Shown: in pieces, positions 15,104 to 22,234 of the stretch
How the letters are laid out: every line of letters begins with the position of its first letter
Position numbering within the stretch: the first letter of the stretch is position 1
IMG/VR virus record: IMGVR_UViG_3300036859_001058
Coordinates: 1 to 25,074 of that record
DNA length: 25,074 nucleotides
Reading direction: 5' to 3' (one strand)
DNA from: a virus
Notes under the pieces: model-generated
Seen by the model: only the letters and a program-made list of their open reading frames with translations
What the model was told of the DNA's origin: nothing
The model's database searches: none
Program-made: the position numbers and the translations under genes

Positions 15104-15679
15104 ATGGCTAAATGCATTGATATGACTTCATTGAGTGATAGAAATCGCACTTCATGTCGAGCATATTATTACAAGAATCGTCAACGTATAATAGAAACCG
15201 CACGAGAACGGTATGCCAAACTAACAGTCCGAGAAAAACTAGCCCATAATAATCGGCGTAAAGAACTAGAGGCAATCCGTTGGAAAAATCCGACCTATAG
15301 GAAACGATGGCGGGAATATAGGAAGAAGTACGCTCAGGAACATCGCGAGAAATTACGATTATATAGTATTGCAGGCAGACAACGATTAAAGAAACTTGTT
15401 TTCGATGCTTATGGAGGGCCATCGTGTCGATGCTGCGGAGAATCATGCTTGGCATTCCTCGCCATCGATCACATCAACGGAGGTGGACGTAAGCATCAAA
15501 TCGAGTTAGGATCACGCGCCAGATTATATACATGGCTCAAGATGAACAAATTCCCTAAAGGTTTCCAAGTTCTCTGCCACAACTGCAATCACGCCAAGCA
15601 CTTCTATAAAATCTGTCCTCATCAAGCTATGAAACATGACGGAGAGATAAGCCCTCCGCCACGTCATAGCCGACCTTAG
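15104..15679 (+). CDS. HNH homing endonuclease (opposite strand to late operon)
   Basis: 191 residues. The C-terminal nuclease part has CRCCGE (residues 108-113), AIDHINGGGRKH with D122-H123, and GFQVLCHNCNHAKHF with C158, C161 and H163. This is the HNH layout with a zinc-binding cysteine set. The first 100 residues are strongly basic and contain repeated aromatic/basic units (YYKNRQR, YRKRWREYRKKY) that look like DNA-binding repeats of free-standing homing endonucleases. The gene is clearly richer in A and T than its neighbours, a sign of horizontal arrival. It lies antisense inside the minus-strand late operon, between a virion gene and the adaptor gene, and its TAG overlaps the TAA of the virion gene on the other strand. 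Confidence 0.85.
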   Translation: MAKCIDMTSLSDRNRTSCRAYYYKNRQRIIETARERYAKLTVREKLAHNNRRKELEAIRWKNPTYRKRWREYRKKYAQEHREKLRLYSIAGRQRLKKLVFDAYGGPSCRCCGESCLAFLAIDHINGGGRKHQIELGSRARLYTWLKMNKFPKGFQVLCHNCNHAKHFYKICPHQAMKHDGEISPPPRHSRP

Positions 15680-16395
15680 AAGTCAGAGCCCGCGCCGATT
15701 TCCTGGAATCCCAGGTTGCTTTCGAGTTTCCGCCCTTCGCGCCGTGAGCCGTCTCCAAACGTGCGCCGAGGGGTGTACTCCACGTCCATGCCAAGCCAGA
15801 ACAGCGGCAGACTCGCAATGGCCCAATTCGTGGACACCACCTGGATCGTCAGATGCAGCATCTCCGTGTTGTCCAGCATCGTTTGATTGGCCGCCAACCC
15901 CGTGGCCATCGGCGCAATCGCCCCACGGCCCGTGAGGTTATAGTCCAGGCCAGTCTGCGCCGTGGACCCTGAATTGGTGCTGGCCGGTATCTGCGTCTGA
16001 ATGGCCGAGGTCGGACTGACCGCTCTCAGCGAACTGGCGGAACTGAGCGTGGCGTAATACTGGTTGAACGACACAGTGGGTGTCGTGCCTCCCACCTGCG
16101 CCGTCCAGTGGTAGCGAAAGTAGATGGGCCAGTTCTTGTCCATGCAGGACGGTACGCGCCACAGATGGTCAATCTGGGTCGTGGTGGCCGCCAACCGAAT
16201 CCCGCCCACCCTGGAACTCGGCAATTGACTGAAGCTAGGGGAGCCGACGCTCCACCCGACAGACAGCGTGCCGGGGGCAAAGATCGCCGTCTGGCTCGCC
16301 ACGTTCTTGACCACATCCCAGGCTGAAATCCACTCCTTCGCAAGGAGGTTGTCAATCTGATAGTCTCGCAGCGTGTACGGTCCTGGTGTCGCCAT
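15676..16395 (-). CDS. Virion protein of unknown function, head or head-tail region
   Basis: 239 residues with GGAGGG upstream of the ATG. Segments such as GTLSVGWSVGSPSF, WPIYFRYHWTAQVGG, MLHLTIQVVSTNW and LFWLGMDVEYTPRR alternate polar and hydrophobic residues, indicating a beta-rich fold. The C-terminus is charged (GDGSRREGRKLESN). I recognise no family. Its place between the capsid group and the adaptor gene suggests a vertex, head-closure or decoration protein. The stop overlaps the end of the antisense HNH gene, so the message passes over that gene before reaching the adaptor. Confidence 0.6.
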   Translation of the reverse strand: MATPGPYTLRDYQIDNLLAKEWISAWDVVKNVASQTAIFAPGTLSVGWSVGSPSFSQLPSSRVGGIRLAATTTQIDHLWRVPSCMDKNWPIYFRYHWTAQVGGTTPTVSFNQYYATLSSASSLRAVSPTSAIQTQIPASTNSGSTAQTGLDYNLTGRGAIAPMATGLAANQTMLDNTEMLHLTIQVVSTNWAIASLPLFWLGMDVEYTPRRTFGDGSRREGRKLESNLGFQEIGAGSDF

Positions 16396-16421
16396 GCCTT
16401 AGTCCCTCCTTCCAGGAGCGG

Positions 16422-16784
16422 TTAGCGATAGCACAGGCCGTAGTAGGTCTGGCCACTCCCATTGTTGATAATCGTGTTGGTGCCGATCAGCAGCCCAATC
16501 ACCGTGGACGTCGTCCCGACATTCGCCGTCGCATCGCCGGACCCGTCCAGAATGTCCAGCACGCCGCCGGTCGTAATCAACTGCTCCGTGGGACTGACCG
16601 TGTTAAAGGCCACGCCAAAGCCCAGCCCACGCGTCCATTCCCACGAAATGGTGGTGGCCTTAAAGCTCACATGCGTCGGGACAAACCCAATCGCCAGCGG
16701 CAACGTGGCCCCCGACCCCACATAGTTAAACGGCACGGGCGAATTGGCGATGGTGAGTGTGGCAAACCCTGTTCCGTTCGGCAT
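16422..16784 (-). CDS. Small beta-rich virion protein, decoration candidate
   Basis: 120 residues, nearly uncharged and rich in G, T, S, N and I: FATLTIANSPVPFNYVG, SGATLPLAIGFVPTHVSFKA, TSTVIGLLIGTNTIINNGSG. Such a profile is usual for capsid decoration or fibre-like surface proteins. It follows the gene at 16785-17138 directly and sits three genes after the major capsid protein. No known family is recognised, and it does not show the FLWQATTV signature of the appendage paralogues. Confidence 0.55.
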   Translation of the reverse strand: MPNGTGFATLTIANSPVPFNYVGSGATLPLAIGFVPTHVSFKATTISWEWTRGLGFGVAFNTVSPTEQLITTGGVLDILDGSGDATANVGTTSTVIGLLIGTNTIINNGSGQTYYGLCYR

Positions 16785-17138
16785 TTACTTGCCCTCCTTA
16801 ATCAGGTCCAGTTCGTAGTTGGGGAGCGTGTCGTACTTGACGTACCCGGAGCCGCCCCGCCCGTTCGGATTGGCGCGTGGCGCACGCTCGGCCTTTTCCA
16901 TATCCGGCACAACAGACCGGCTCTGCGCGTCCACAAACACCTGGTACACTTCTCTCGGCACGCGGTTGCGCTTGCCGAACTCCACTTCAAAGTCGTGCCC
17001 GTTGATCGTCACGGTTTGCACGGGCGTCCCTTTCCCTGGAATCGGCACGCCCAGGTAACTGCGGCCTAGAAAGAACTCCACCATGTTGTCCGCATCCATG
17101 CTGGGCTTGGGATGCACTTTCATTGGGTTACTGCCCAT
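16785..17138 (-). CDS. Small head-module protein, unknown function
   Basis: 117 residues from the ATG at 17138, which has GAGGAGG a few bases upstream; a second ATG five codons later is possible. The N-terminal part contains FFLGRSYLGVPIPGKG and VQTVTINGHDFEVEFGKRNRVP, which read as short strands with a basic loop. The C-terminal third is Gly/Arg/Pro-rich and flexible. No family recognised. Its gene overlaps the end of the preceding one by 11 bases and lies right after the capsid gene group, so a capsid-associated function is likely. Confidence 0.55.
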   Translation of the reverse strand: MGSNPMKVHPKPSMDADNMVEFFLGRSYLGVPIPGKGTPVQTVTINGHDFEVEFGKRNRVPREVYQVFVDAQSRSVVPDMEKAERAPRANPNGRGGSGYVKYDTLPNYELDLIKEGK

Positions 17139-17397
17139 ATTTATTTCCTCCTCGGCGATAGCCTTTGTATTCGGTGTAGAGATCGTCCCTCTGTTTCATC
17201 GCCTCGCGGTCGTAGGCGATTTCGATGTGCGGGGAATGAATCTTGGTGCCCGCCCGATGGCTCGGCAGACCATTTCCTAACTGCTCCGCAAAGCGCTCTG
17301 CCTCCGCCTTCTCACGGCCACGGAGAATGGGGTGCCCGTCTTGCAGCACCATCCATTTCTCCGGCAATTGCCGCCCTGAATATTCAGTGATCGCCAT
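17128..17397 (-). CDS. Small protein downstream of major capsid gene, unknown function
   Basis: 89 residues, starting three bases after the capsid stop; no strong ribosome site is seen, so it may depend on reinitiation. The sequence is polar and charged: LPEKWMVLQDGHPILRG, then the helix REKAEAERFAEQLG, then IEIAYDREAMKQRDDLY. It ends in a basic, tyrosine-rich tail (EYKGYRRGGNKYGQ). No known domain is recognised. Possibly an adaptor or accessory head protein. Confidence 0.5.
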   Translation of the reverse strand: MAITEYSGRQLPEKWMVLQDGHPILRGREKAEAERFAEQLGNGLPSHRAGTKIHSPHIEIAYDREAMKQRDDLYTEYKGYRRGGNKYGQ

Positions 17398-17400
17398 GGC

Positions 17401-18432
17401 CTACAGCGATACCGCACACTCGATCCGGCCACCCCACGACTGGTTCGTGATGAGCCGTGCGCTGGTCGTAATCCATCCTGCCGTACCCACCTGGTTCAAC
17501 GGATCAGCCGTGCCCGCGCTGCCCCTCGGCTTCATGATCGTACCCGTGGATTCCCCGTCCAGCGGGACTTCCGTAAAGAACTCCTCGCCGAACGTCAACA
17601 CGGTATGCACGTCCACCGTGCCAGCGGTGTTCGTGACCAGTGTGGACGAGGCCCCGCCGCTCGCAAAGATTTTCGCCCCCGCGCTCAGACTGTCCGCGTC
17701 CGGTGCCAAAAAGAACACCAGGTTCTTGTACCGGCCCACTTCATCGTCAAAGGTCATGCCTGACTTGGAGGCCCCATAGGTGCCGTAGGGCTGCCAGTTG
17801 CTCACGTTCTGAATGTCGTTGTAGATGCGCGGCGAGATGATGGACGGATACCCTGCCATCGCGGGGCGCGTGCCTTGCCCCGCCATCGCCGCGCTGCCCT
17901 TCATCATCATCCGCGCTCCACTTTCAATGAGCCCGCGAATGTGCCGGTCCAGGTCGTTCCCGTCAATGATCGTATTCAGTCCCGCTCGCGTGGTGCCGTT
18001 GGAATAGGTGATGTTACTGGTGCCAGCCACCGCCACGTCGCGGTTCACAGAATCCATGGTGTAGCCAGCCTGCTTGCCGAGCTTTTCCACCGCCACGTTC
18101 AGCACTTCGTCCTGCACCGTCTTTTCGGCAAAGTCCGTCACGGCTACAAAATCGCCGTTCTGTTGGAGCACCGCCGAGAAGTCGGTGTTCACGAGGCTCT
18201 TGCCGGCCGGCGGCTCGCCTTCCGTCAAGGCCCCCAGCGCCTGGGCAAAGTACGCATACCGGCGCAGAATGATGGTCTGGCCGCTGCGCTTGCTCAACCC
18301 GCGCTTGGAGGACCAGCGCGAGTGAAACAGGTAATACTCGCTGTTCATCAGCAGCAGGCGGTCGTAGTACGACTGGGTGGGATCAATCCCACTGGTCGTG
18401 GTGTTGAAATTCGAGGCTTGCATGGTCGGCAT
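17401..18432 (-). CDS. Major capsid protein, N4-gp56 family
   Basis: 343 residues; forms the capsid shell. Landmarks of the N4-gp56 group: an N-terminal stretch with YYDRLLLMNSEYYLFHSRWS, then KRSGQTIILRRYAYF (about residues 49-63), LTEGEPPAGKSL, and LQQNGDFVAVTDFAEKTVQDEV. The C-terminal half carries the P-domain-like part with VHTVLTFGEEFFTEVPL and the glycine-rich end WGGRIECAVSL. Length fits HK97-fold capsid proteins of this kind without a long delta domain. GGAGAG precedes the ATG. It follows the scaffold gene closely (12-base gap), as in most podoviruses. Confidence 0.88.
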   Translation of the reverse strand: MPTMQASNFNTTTSGIDPTQSYYDRLLLMNSEYYLFHSRWSSKRGLSKRSGQTIILRRYAYFAQALGALTEGEPPAGKSLVNTDFSAVLQQNGDFVAVTDFAEKTVQDEVLNVAVEKLGKQAGYTMDSVNRDVAVAGTSNITYSNGTTRAGLNTIIDGNDLDRHIRGLIESGARMMMKGSAAMAGQGTRPAMAGYPSIISPRIYNDIQNVSNWQPYGTYGASKSGMTFDDEVGRYKNLVFFLAPDADSLSAGAKIFASGGASSTLVTNTAGTVDVHTVLTFGEEFFTEVPLDGESTGTIMKPRGSAGTADPLNQVGTAGWITTSARLITNQSWGGRIECAVSL

Positions 18433-18444
18433 GTGGTAACTCTC

Positions 18445-19281
18445 CTATCGACCGACGCCCATGGCTTTCCGACGCGATGCGAACTCGTCGTTCGACATCG
18501 TGGACCAGTCTGGGGCCGGAGATGCGTTGGTGTTTGCGGCACCACTGCCAGCGGCCGCCGCCCCCTTGAGTGCCTGATTGAGATTCTGCGTGGCGGTCGC
18601 GGCGGCGGCGGCGTCGCTTGTCGTCAGCTTGCTGCTCCGCAGCAGCGCAATCGCCGTCGCGGAGGCACGGGTAAATTCGTCATCCGGCTTACCCGCCGCA
18701 ATCATTTGGTTGTAGATCGCCACGGCATCGTTGAACACGGGCTTGCCTTCCTGAAGGTCGCCCGCGTACTTGTTGAAGATCGGCGCGACCTCAGACCGGA
18801 GGCGCTCATAGGCGCTCGTATGCGATGTTTTGGTGGCGAACTGGCTGAATTCCACTTCCCGCAATTTGGCGTCGATCAACGTCACCTGATGCGCCGCCTC
18901 CTTCGCCGCTTGCGTATTGCCGCTCGCCGCCGCGTCAAATGCTTCACTCAGACGCTGTTCCTTTAAGGACTCCCAATGCTGTTTCGTATAGCCCGCAAAG
19001 GGGTCCGTGGCGGCTGGTGTGACGGGTCGTTTTTCAAGTTCCGCAATGCGCTGGGCCATGCGCGTGCCTTCTGCCGCTTCGCGCAGATAGGCTTCCTCCA
19101 GAATCTCCGGTGCTTTGTACTTATTGGCCCACAACTTCTCTGGCGCGGGCGCGGTTGCCGCTTCAGCAGCGGGCGCGGCGGGCGTCTCTAACGGGAGCGC
19201 GGTCTGTGCGGGGACGGCCTGGGGCGCGGGTTGTCCGGCATCTGCCGCCGGAGCCGCTGGCAGGGTTGCGTCGTCTGGCAT
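18445..19281 (-). CDS. Scaffold-like capsid assembly protein
   Basis: 278 residues. The first 60 are an Ala/Pro/Gln-rich low-complexity stretch (PAAPAADAGQPAPQAVPAQT). The middle is helical and charged (YLREAAEGTRMAQRIAELEKRP; QHWESLKEQRLSEAFDAA; EAAHQVTLIDAKLREVEF). The end is again Ala/Gly-rich followed by the short basic tail SRRKAMGVGR, which may bind the capsid protein as scaffold C-termini do. It sits immediately upstream of the capsid gene. There is no protease motif. The start has a full AAGGAGG ribosome site six bases upstream. Assigned from composition and gene order. Confidence 0.7.
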   Translation of the reverse strand: MPDDATLPAAPAADAGQPAPQAVPAQTALPLETPAAPAAEAATAPAPEKLWANKYKAPEILEEAYLREAAEGTRMAQRIAELEKRPVTPAATDPFAGYTKQHWESLKEQRLSEAFDAAASGNTQAAKEAAHQVTLIDAKLREVEFSQFATKTSHTSAYERLRSEVAPIFNKYAGDLQEGKPVFNDAVAIYNQMIAAGKPDDEFTRASATAIALLRSSKLTTSDAAAAATATQNLNQALKGAAAAGSGAANTNASPAPDWSTMSNDEFASRRKAMGVGR

Positions 19282-19287
19282 ATCAAA

Positions 19288-19294
19288 CCTCCTT
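19288..19294 (-). promoter_or_regulatory. Strong ribosome binding site of scaffold gene
   Basis: Reads AAGGAGG on the minus strand with a 6-base gap to the ATG at 19281, the strongest Shine-Dalgarno match noticed in the window. It begins only about seven bases after the T-run of the terminator hairpin at 19301-19339, so the two signals are closely linked. Confidence 0.75.
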
Positions 19295-19300
19295 GGTGAA

Positions 19301-19339
19301 TAAAAAAAGGGCCGCCAAGTTGTTACACTTAGCGGCCCT
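19301..19339 (-). terminator. Intrinsic terminator hairpin upstream of scaffold gene
   Basis: On the minus strand an 8-base GC-rich stem (AGGGCCGC with GCGGCCCT; 19332-19339 and 19308-19315) is extended by one mismatch and four further pairs (AAGT/ACTT) around a 6-base loop. It is followed at once by seven T (19302-19308). This is the textbook rho-independent form. In the plus direction no T-run follows, so it acts only on late-operon transcripts. It lies in the 87-base gap between the zinc-ribbon gene and the scaffold gene. Confidence 0.8.
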
Positions 19340-19368
19340 CACGGGGACACTCGACTGTAAAAACGGGT

Positions 19369-19602
19369 CTAGCGGATTGCTAGGCCAAAGCCCTCATAGG
19401 TGCGTCCGTCAAACGTGCGGCTGACCGACGCCGCCGTGGTAATGACAAAGGTTTCCTTCTGGTCGGTGCGGAATTTGGTCTTGCATCGGCATTGCACCAC
19501 CACAAAGGAGTCGCCCGTCAACCACGCATCCACATGCCGCTGCCGACATGTCGGACAGCGCACTTGTAACATAGTGAAATTATGGTTGTCAAGCAGATTC
19601 AT
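19369..19602 (-). CDS. Small zinc-ribbon protein
   Basis: 77 residues. Four cysteines in two pairs, RCPTCRQRH (C16, C19) and VVQCRCK (C38, C40), make a likely zinc ribbon; the rest is short strands (SFVVVQC, TFVITTAAS) and a polar end. The ATG at 19602 overlaps the HNH stop as ATGA and has GAAGG upstream; a second ATG at codon 11 lacks such a site. The role is unknown. Its position between portal and scaffold and before a terminator suggests it closes the terminase-portal block. Confidence 0.65.
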   Translation of the reverse strand: MNLLDNHNFTMLQVRCPTCRQRHVDAWLTGDSFVVVQCRCKTKFRTDQKETFVITTAASVSRTFDGRTYEGFGLAIR

Positions 19603-20192
19603 CTGGCAGCCTTCTGCTTAATCAATCCAAGCCAAACATGATATGGTTTAGACCCCTTACTAGTATTGCAAGATCGGCAGCAAATTAGTATATTGCCAAC
19701 CGTATGAGTACCACCTAGAACCAATGGTTCTTTATGATCCAAACACCTATTTTTGTCTGTTAATAGACGCCCACAGTATGGACATTCAAGAGTCGTTTCA
19801 ATGAAATTTGAGATTACTTGCTTTGTCACCGAGCCGTCATCTGTTGACGACTTCTGGCATCTATACCGATGCCATCGAGCTATCCTTTCTGCCTTGTTTT
19901 TAGCGTACCAAATTCTATCTCTGAGTCGTGCCCGTTCTTTATTAGTATGTCGCCATTTTCTGTTCAAAGCGTTTACTTCGTCTATATTTATTTTAAACAA
20001 TTCTCTCCTTCTTGCAAGAAGGCACTCCCGATTCTTCCTTTTCCAAATTGCCTGATAAGTGCGCTGGTAATCTCTTGTTTTATCTCTATTCTCACGACCC
20101 CATTTAGCCTGATAAGCGCGTACCTTTTCTATATTATTTTTTCTCCATTCGCGCATATAGAGTTTATGCGCCTCTCTTTCTTTATCGGTCAT
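19599..20192 (-). CDS. HNH homing endonuclease within late operon
   Basis: 197 residues. The nuclease core is LECPYCGRLLTDKNRC (CPYC at 137-140), LDHKEPLVLGG (D152-H153), VGNILICCRSCNTSKG (N167, C172, C175). The first 110 residues are very basic, with repeated W/Y-plus-basic units (YMREWRKNN, YQAKWGRENR, YQAIWKRKNR) like the DNA-binding part of other free-standing HNH enzymes. The gene is much more AT-rich than portal and scaffold genes. It is in the operon direction and fitted with ATGA overlaps on both sides, between portal and zinc-ribbon genes. The core differs from the HNH gene at 15104-15679, so they are different subfamilies. Confidence 0.85.
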   Translation of the reverse strand: MTDKEREAHKLYMREWRKNNIEKVRAYQAKWGRENRDKTRDYQRTYQAIWKRKNRECLLARRRELFKINIDEVNALNRKWRHTNKERARLRDRIWYAKNKAERIARWHRYRCQKSSTDDGSVTKQVISNFIETTLECPYCGRLLTDKNRCLDHKEPLVLGGTHTVGNILICCRSCNTSKGSKPYHVWLGLIKQKAAR

Positions 20193-22231
20193 GAACGATT
20201 TACACCATCAGGATTTGCAGTCTGCCCCTGGCCCGCCCCCACCACCTTGGCCAGCGCCTCGTTAGGCGGCTGCATCCCTTGCTTGGCAATCGCGGCCTTG
20301 ATCGTGTCCTTGTACGGCGCGTCGCTGCTCTCGATAATGACATCCGGCGGCACCGGGATACCTATCGCCGCCATCTGCGTCAGTTGGGAAAAGATGGCGG
20401 ACCGCGCCGACGGCGCATGGTCCTGGAACTCCACCACCACGTCAAAGTCCACATCCTTGATGCGCTTGAGCTTCTCATAGACCACCATAGGGTCTTGCTT
20501 CACCTGCTCAAGCCCCAACAGCCCCATCTGCTGTTCCATGCGCTGCTCGTCCCCGATGATCCGGTTCATCTTCGCCACGCTGTAGAACTGCTGGATGCGC
20601 CGGATCAGCAGGTCACCAAAATACTTTTGCGAGGCTTGCCAGTTCATCAGCAGCGACGCCACGCCGACCAAGCCGCCCGATTGCCGCGACTGAATGGCCC
20701 GCCCACTCACCGTCTTTTGCGTGGTCTGACCCAACAGTTCCGCATTAATGCCGGTGATCCGCATAATGGCTTCCAGCATCGTGTTCACCATCACCAAATC
20801 TTCCTGCGCGATAGGAGGCGGGGGAATGTAGTCTGGAATCTTCGCTGCGTATTCCCCGACAAACCCCGCCTTCGCCACCTTGACCGCCAGTTTGTTGATG
20901 TCGGTATGCTCCCCTTTCAGCACCCAGAGCATCCCCTTGGGGCCGCGCACCAACTTGTCCTGCGCGGTCGAGAGATACCAATTCACGTTGCGCTGCGGGT
21001 CTTTGATGTCCCGCCACACACCCTTGATACTGAGAAAGTCATCGGTGTCCTGATAGGGCACGAAATAGACGAACGGACTGCGCCAATCAGGAATCACGTC
21101 GCCAGTCGCCGCGTCCACCGTCCCGTAGGGCGACTTCTGATCGTCCAATTCCTCCCACGCGACGTTATGCGACATCCGCATCGTGGTCGTTGGGCGCGTC
21201 ACAATCTCAAAGTCCTTGGTCGCCGCCGCGCCCACTTGCGCCTTGAGATTATCCAGCACTTGCACGGCCTCGTCCGGCGTGGCAAAGGTCTGGATTTGGC
21301 CGGACGGCGCAATCAAGGCGGTTTGGGAGTCGGCGGTCTGGATGGAGAAGTTGGCGGCAGCCGCTTGTCCCGCTGTGTCGTAGATCGCTTGCAGCTTGGC
21401 CTCCGCTTCCTTTTCGCTCCCCATGCGCTCATATTCCTGCGTCTGATGATTCGCCAGTAAGACGACCTCCACGGGCTTGCGATAGAAGTACCGCACAATC
21501 CGTACCTGCTGCGTCTCTTTGTTGTAAAACACCTGGCGCACCTGCATCGGCACGCCGGTCTGTGCATCCGTCCCAGCCAGCCACTCCGTCCCAAAGGTCG
21601 GCGTGAGGATGCCCTTGTGGTTCGGCCATTTACGATGGGCCTCGTCCAGCGACATCCAATACATCATGTAGAAGAAGTCGCTGTCGTTGCGGTCGTAGCG
21701 GCGCGCAAACGGCGAATAGCCAAAGCTGTTTTCGGAGAGCACTTGAAAATCAATCTCGCCCTCTACGAGATCGTCGGTGTAATCGAAATTGAGGCAGGTA
21801 TAGAGCGCGGAATGCCCCCCAATCGCGCCCTTTCGGAAATGCCGGTGCAGTTGCGCGTCCCCTTCGCCCACGTCCATGGCATAGCGCCCCAAGGCCGTCG
21901 AGAGCCGCCCGATCTGCTCGTCCTCGGTGCCGCGTGGGAAATAGCGCAGGTCTTTACGCCGCTCACTCTCATAGCCCGCGAGAAAGTTGATGACCGCGCC
22001 GCCGACGTTAAACGATTCCACAGGGCGCTTGTCTTTATTGAGGGCTGCCACATCCTCATCTTTCCACTGCGCCGTGCCGCCGCGATTAAACTTGAAATCC
22101 TCGTCGATTTCGAGGCGCAGGGGCGCGGAGGTGTTGAGAAAGTTGAGCACGTTGCCGCGAAACGTCTGGTGATTGGCGTTCGCGGAGACTTGCTGCGCCT
22201 TGGTGCGCGTGCCTGTTTTGACGCGGCCCAT
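20189..22231 (-). CDS. Portal protein, P22 gp1-like
   Basis: 680 residues; forms the dodecameric DNA entry ring at the capsid vertex. Indicators: an N-terminal KRPVESFNVGGAVINFLAGYE (about residues 67-87) like the RP..FN.I...V..V.G..E/Q region of P22-type portals, then ERRKDLRYFPRG, GAIGGHSALYTC and YSPFARRYDRNDSDFFY. PFVYFVPYQDTDDFLSIKGVWRDIKDPQ follows, and QTTQKTVSGRAIQSRQSGG lies near 510-530, matching the S-G-A-I-..RQ motif of the family. The length is typical for this large portal class. It starts three bases after the terminase stop and ends in an ATGA overlap with the HNH gene. Confidence 0.88.
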   Translation of the reverse strand: MGRVKTGTRTKAQQVSANANHQTFRGNVLNFLNTSAPLRLEIDEDFKFNRGGTAQWKDEDVAALNKDKRPVESFNVGGAVINFLAGYESERRKDLRYFPRGTEDEQIGRLSTALGRYAMDVGEGDAQLHRHFRKGAIGGHSALYTCLNFDYTDDLVEGEIDFQVLSENSFGYSPFARRYDRNDSDFFYMMYWMSLDEAHRKWPNHKGILTPTFGTEWLAGTDAQTGVPMQVRQVFYNKETQQVRIVRYFYRKPVEVVLLANHQTQEYERMGSEKEAEAKLQAIYDTAGQAAAANFSIQTADSQTALIAPSGQIQTFATPDEAVQVLDNLKAQVGAAATKDFEIVTRPTTTMRMSHNVAWEELDDQKSPYGTVDAATGDVIPDWRSPFVYFVPYQDTDDFLSIKGVWRDIKDPQRNVNWYLSTAQDKLVRGPKGMLWVLKGEHTDINKLAVKVAKAGFVGEYAAKIPDYIPPPPIAQEDLVMVNTMLEAIMRITGINAELLGQTTQKTVSGRAIQSRQSGGLVGVASLLMNWQASQKYFGDLLIRRIQQFYSVAKMNRIIGDEQRMEQQMGLLGLEQVKQDPMVVYEKLKRIKDVDFDVVVEFQDHAPSARSAIFSQLTQMAAIGIPVPPDVIIESSDAPYKDTIKAAIAKQGMQPPNEALAKVVGAGQGQTANPDGVNRS

Positions 22232-22234
22232 GTC

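Noticed and set aside
15108-15455. Minus-strand frame opposite the HNH gene at 15104-15679, which would keep operon direction
   Set aside because: No domain, no ribosome site, and the plus-strand HNH protein has full catalytic and zinc motifs.
19869-20480. Plus-strand frame opposite the HNH gene, with hydrophobic stretches
   Set aside because: The Phe/Ser/Leu-rich look arises from reading the Lys/Arg-rich HNH gene backwards. No ribosome site, and the HNH motifs on the other strand are clear.
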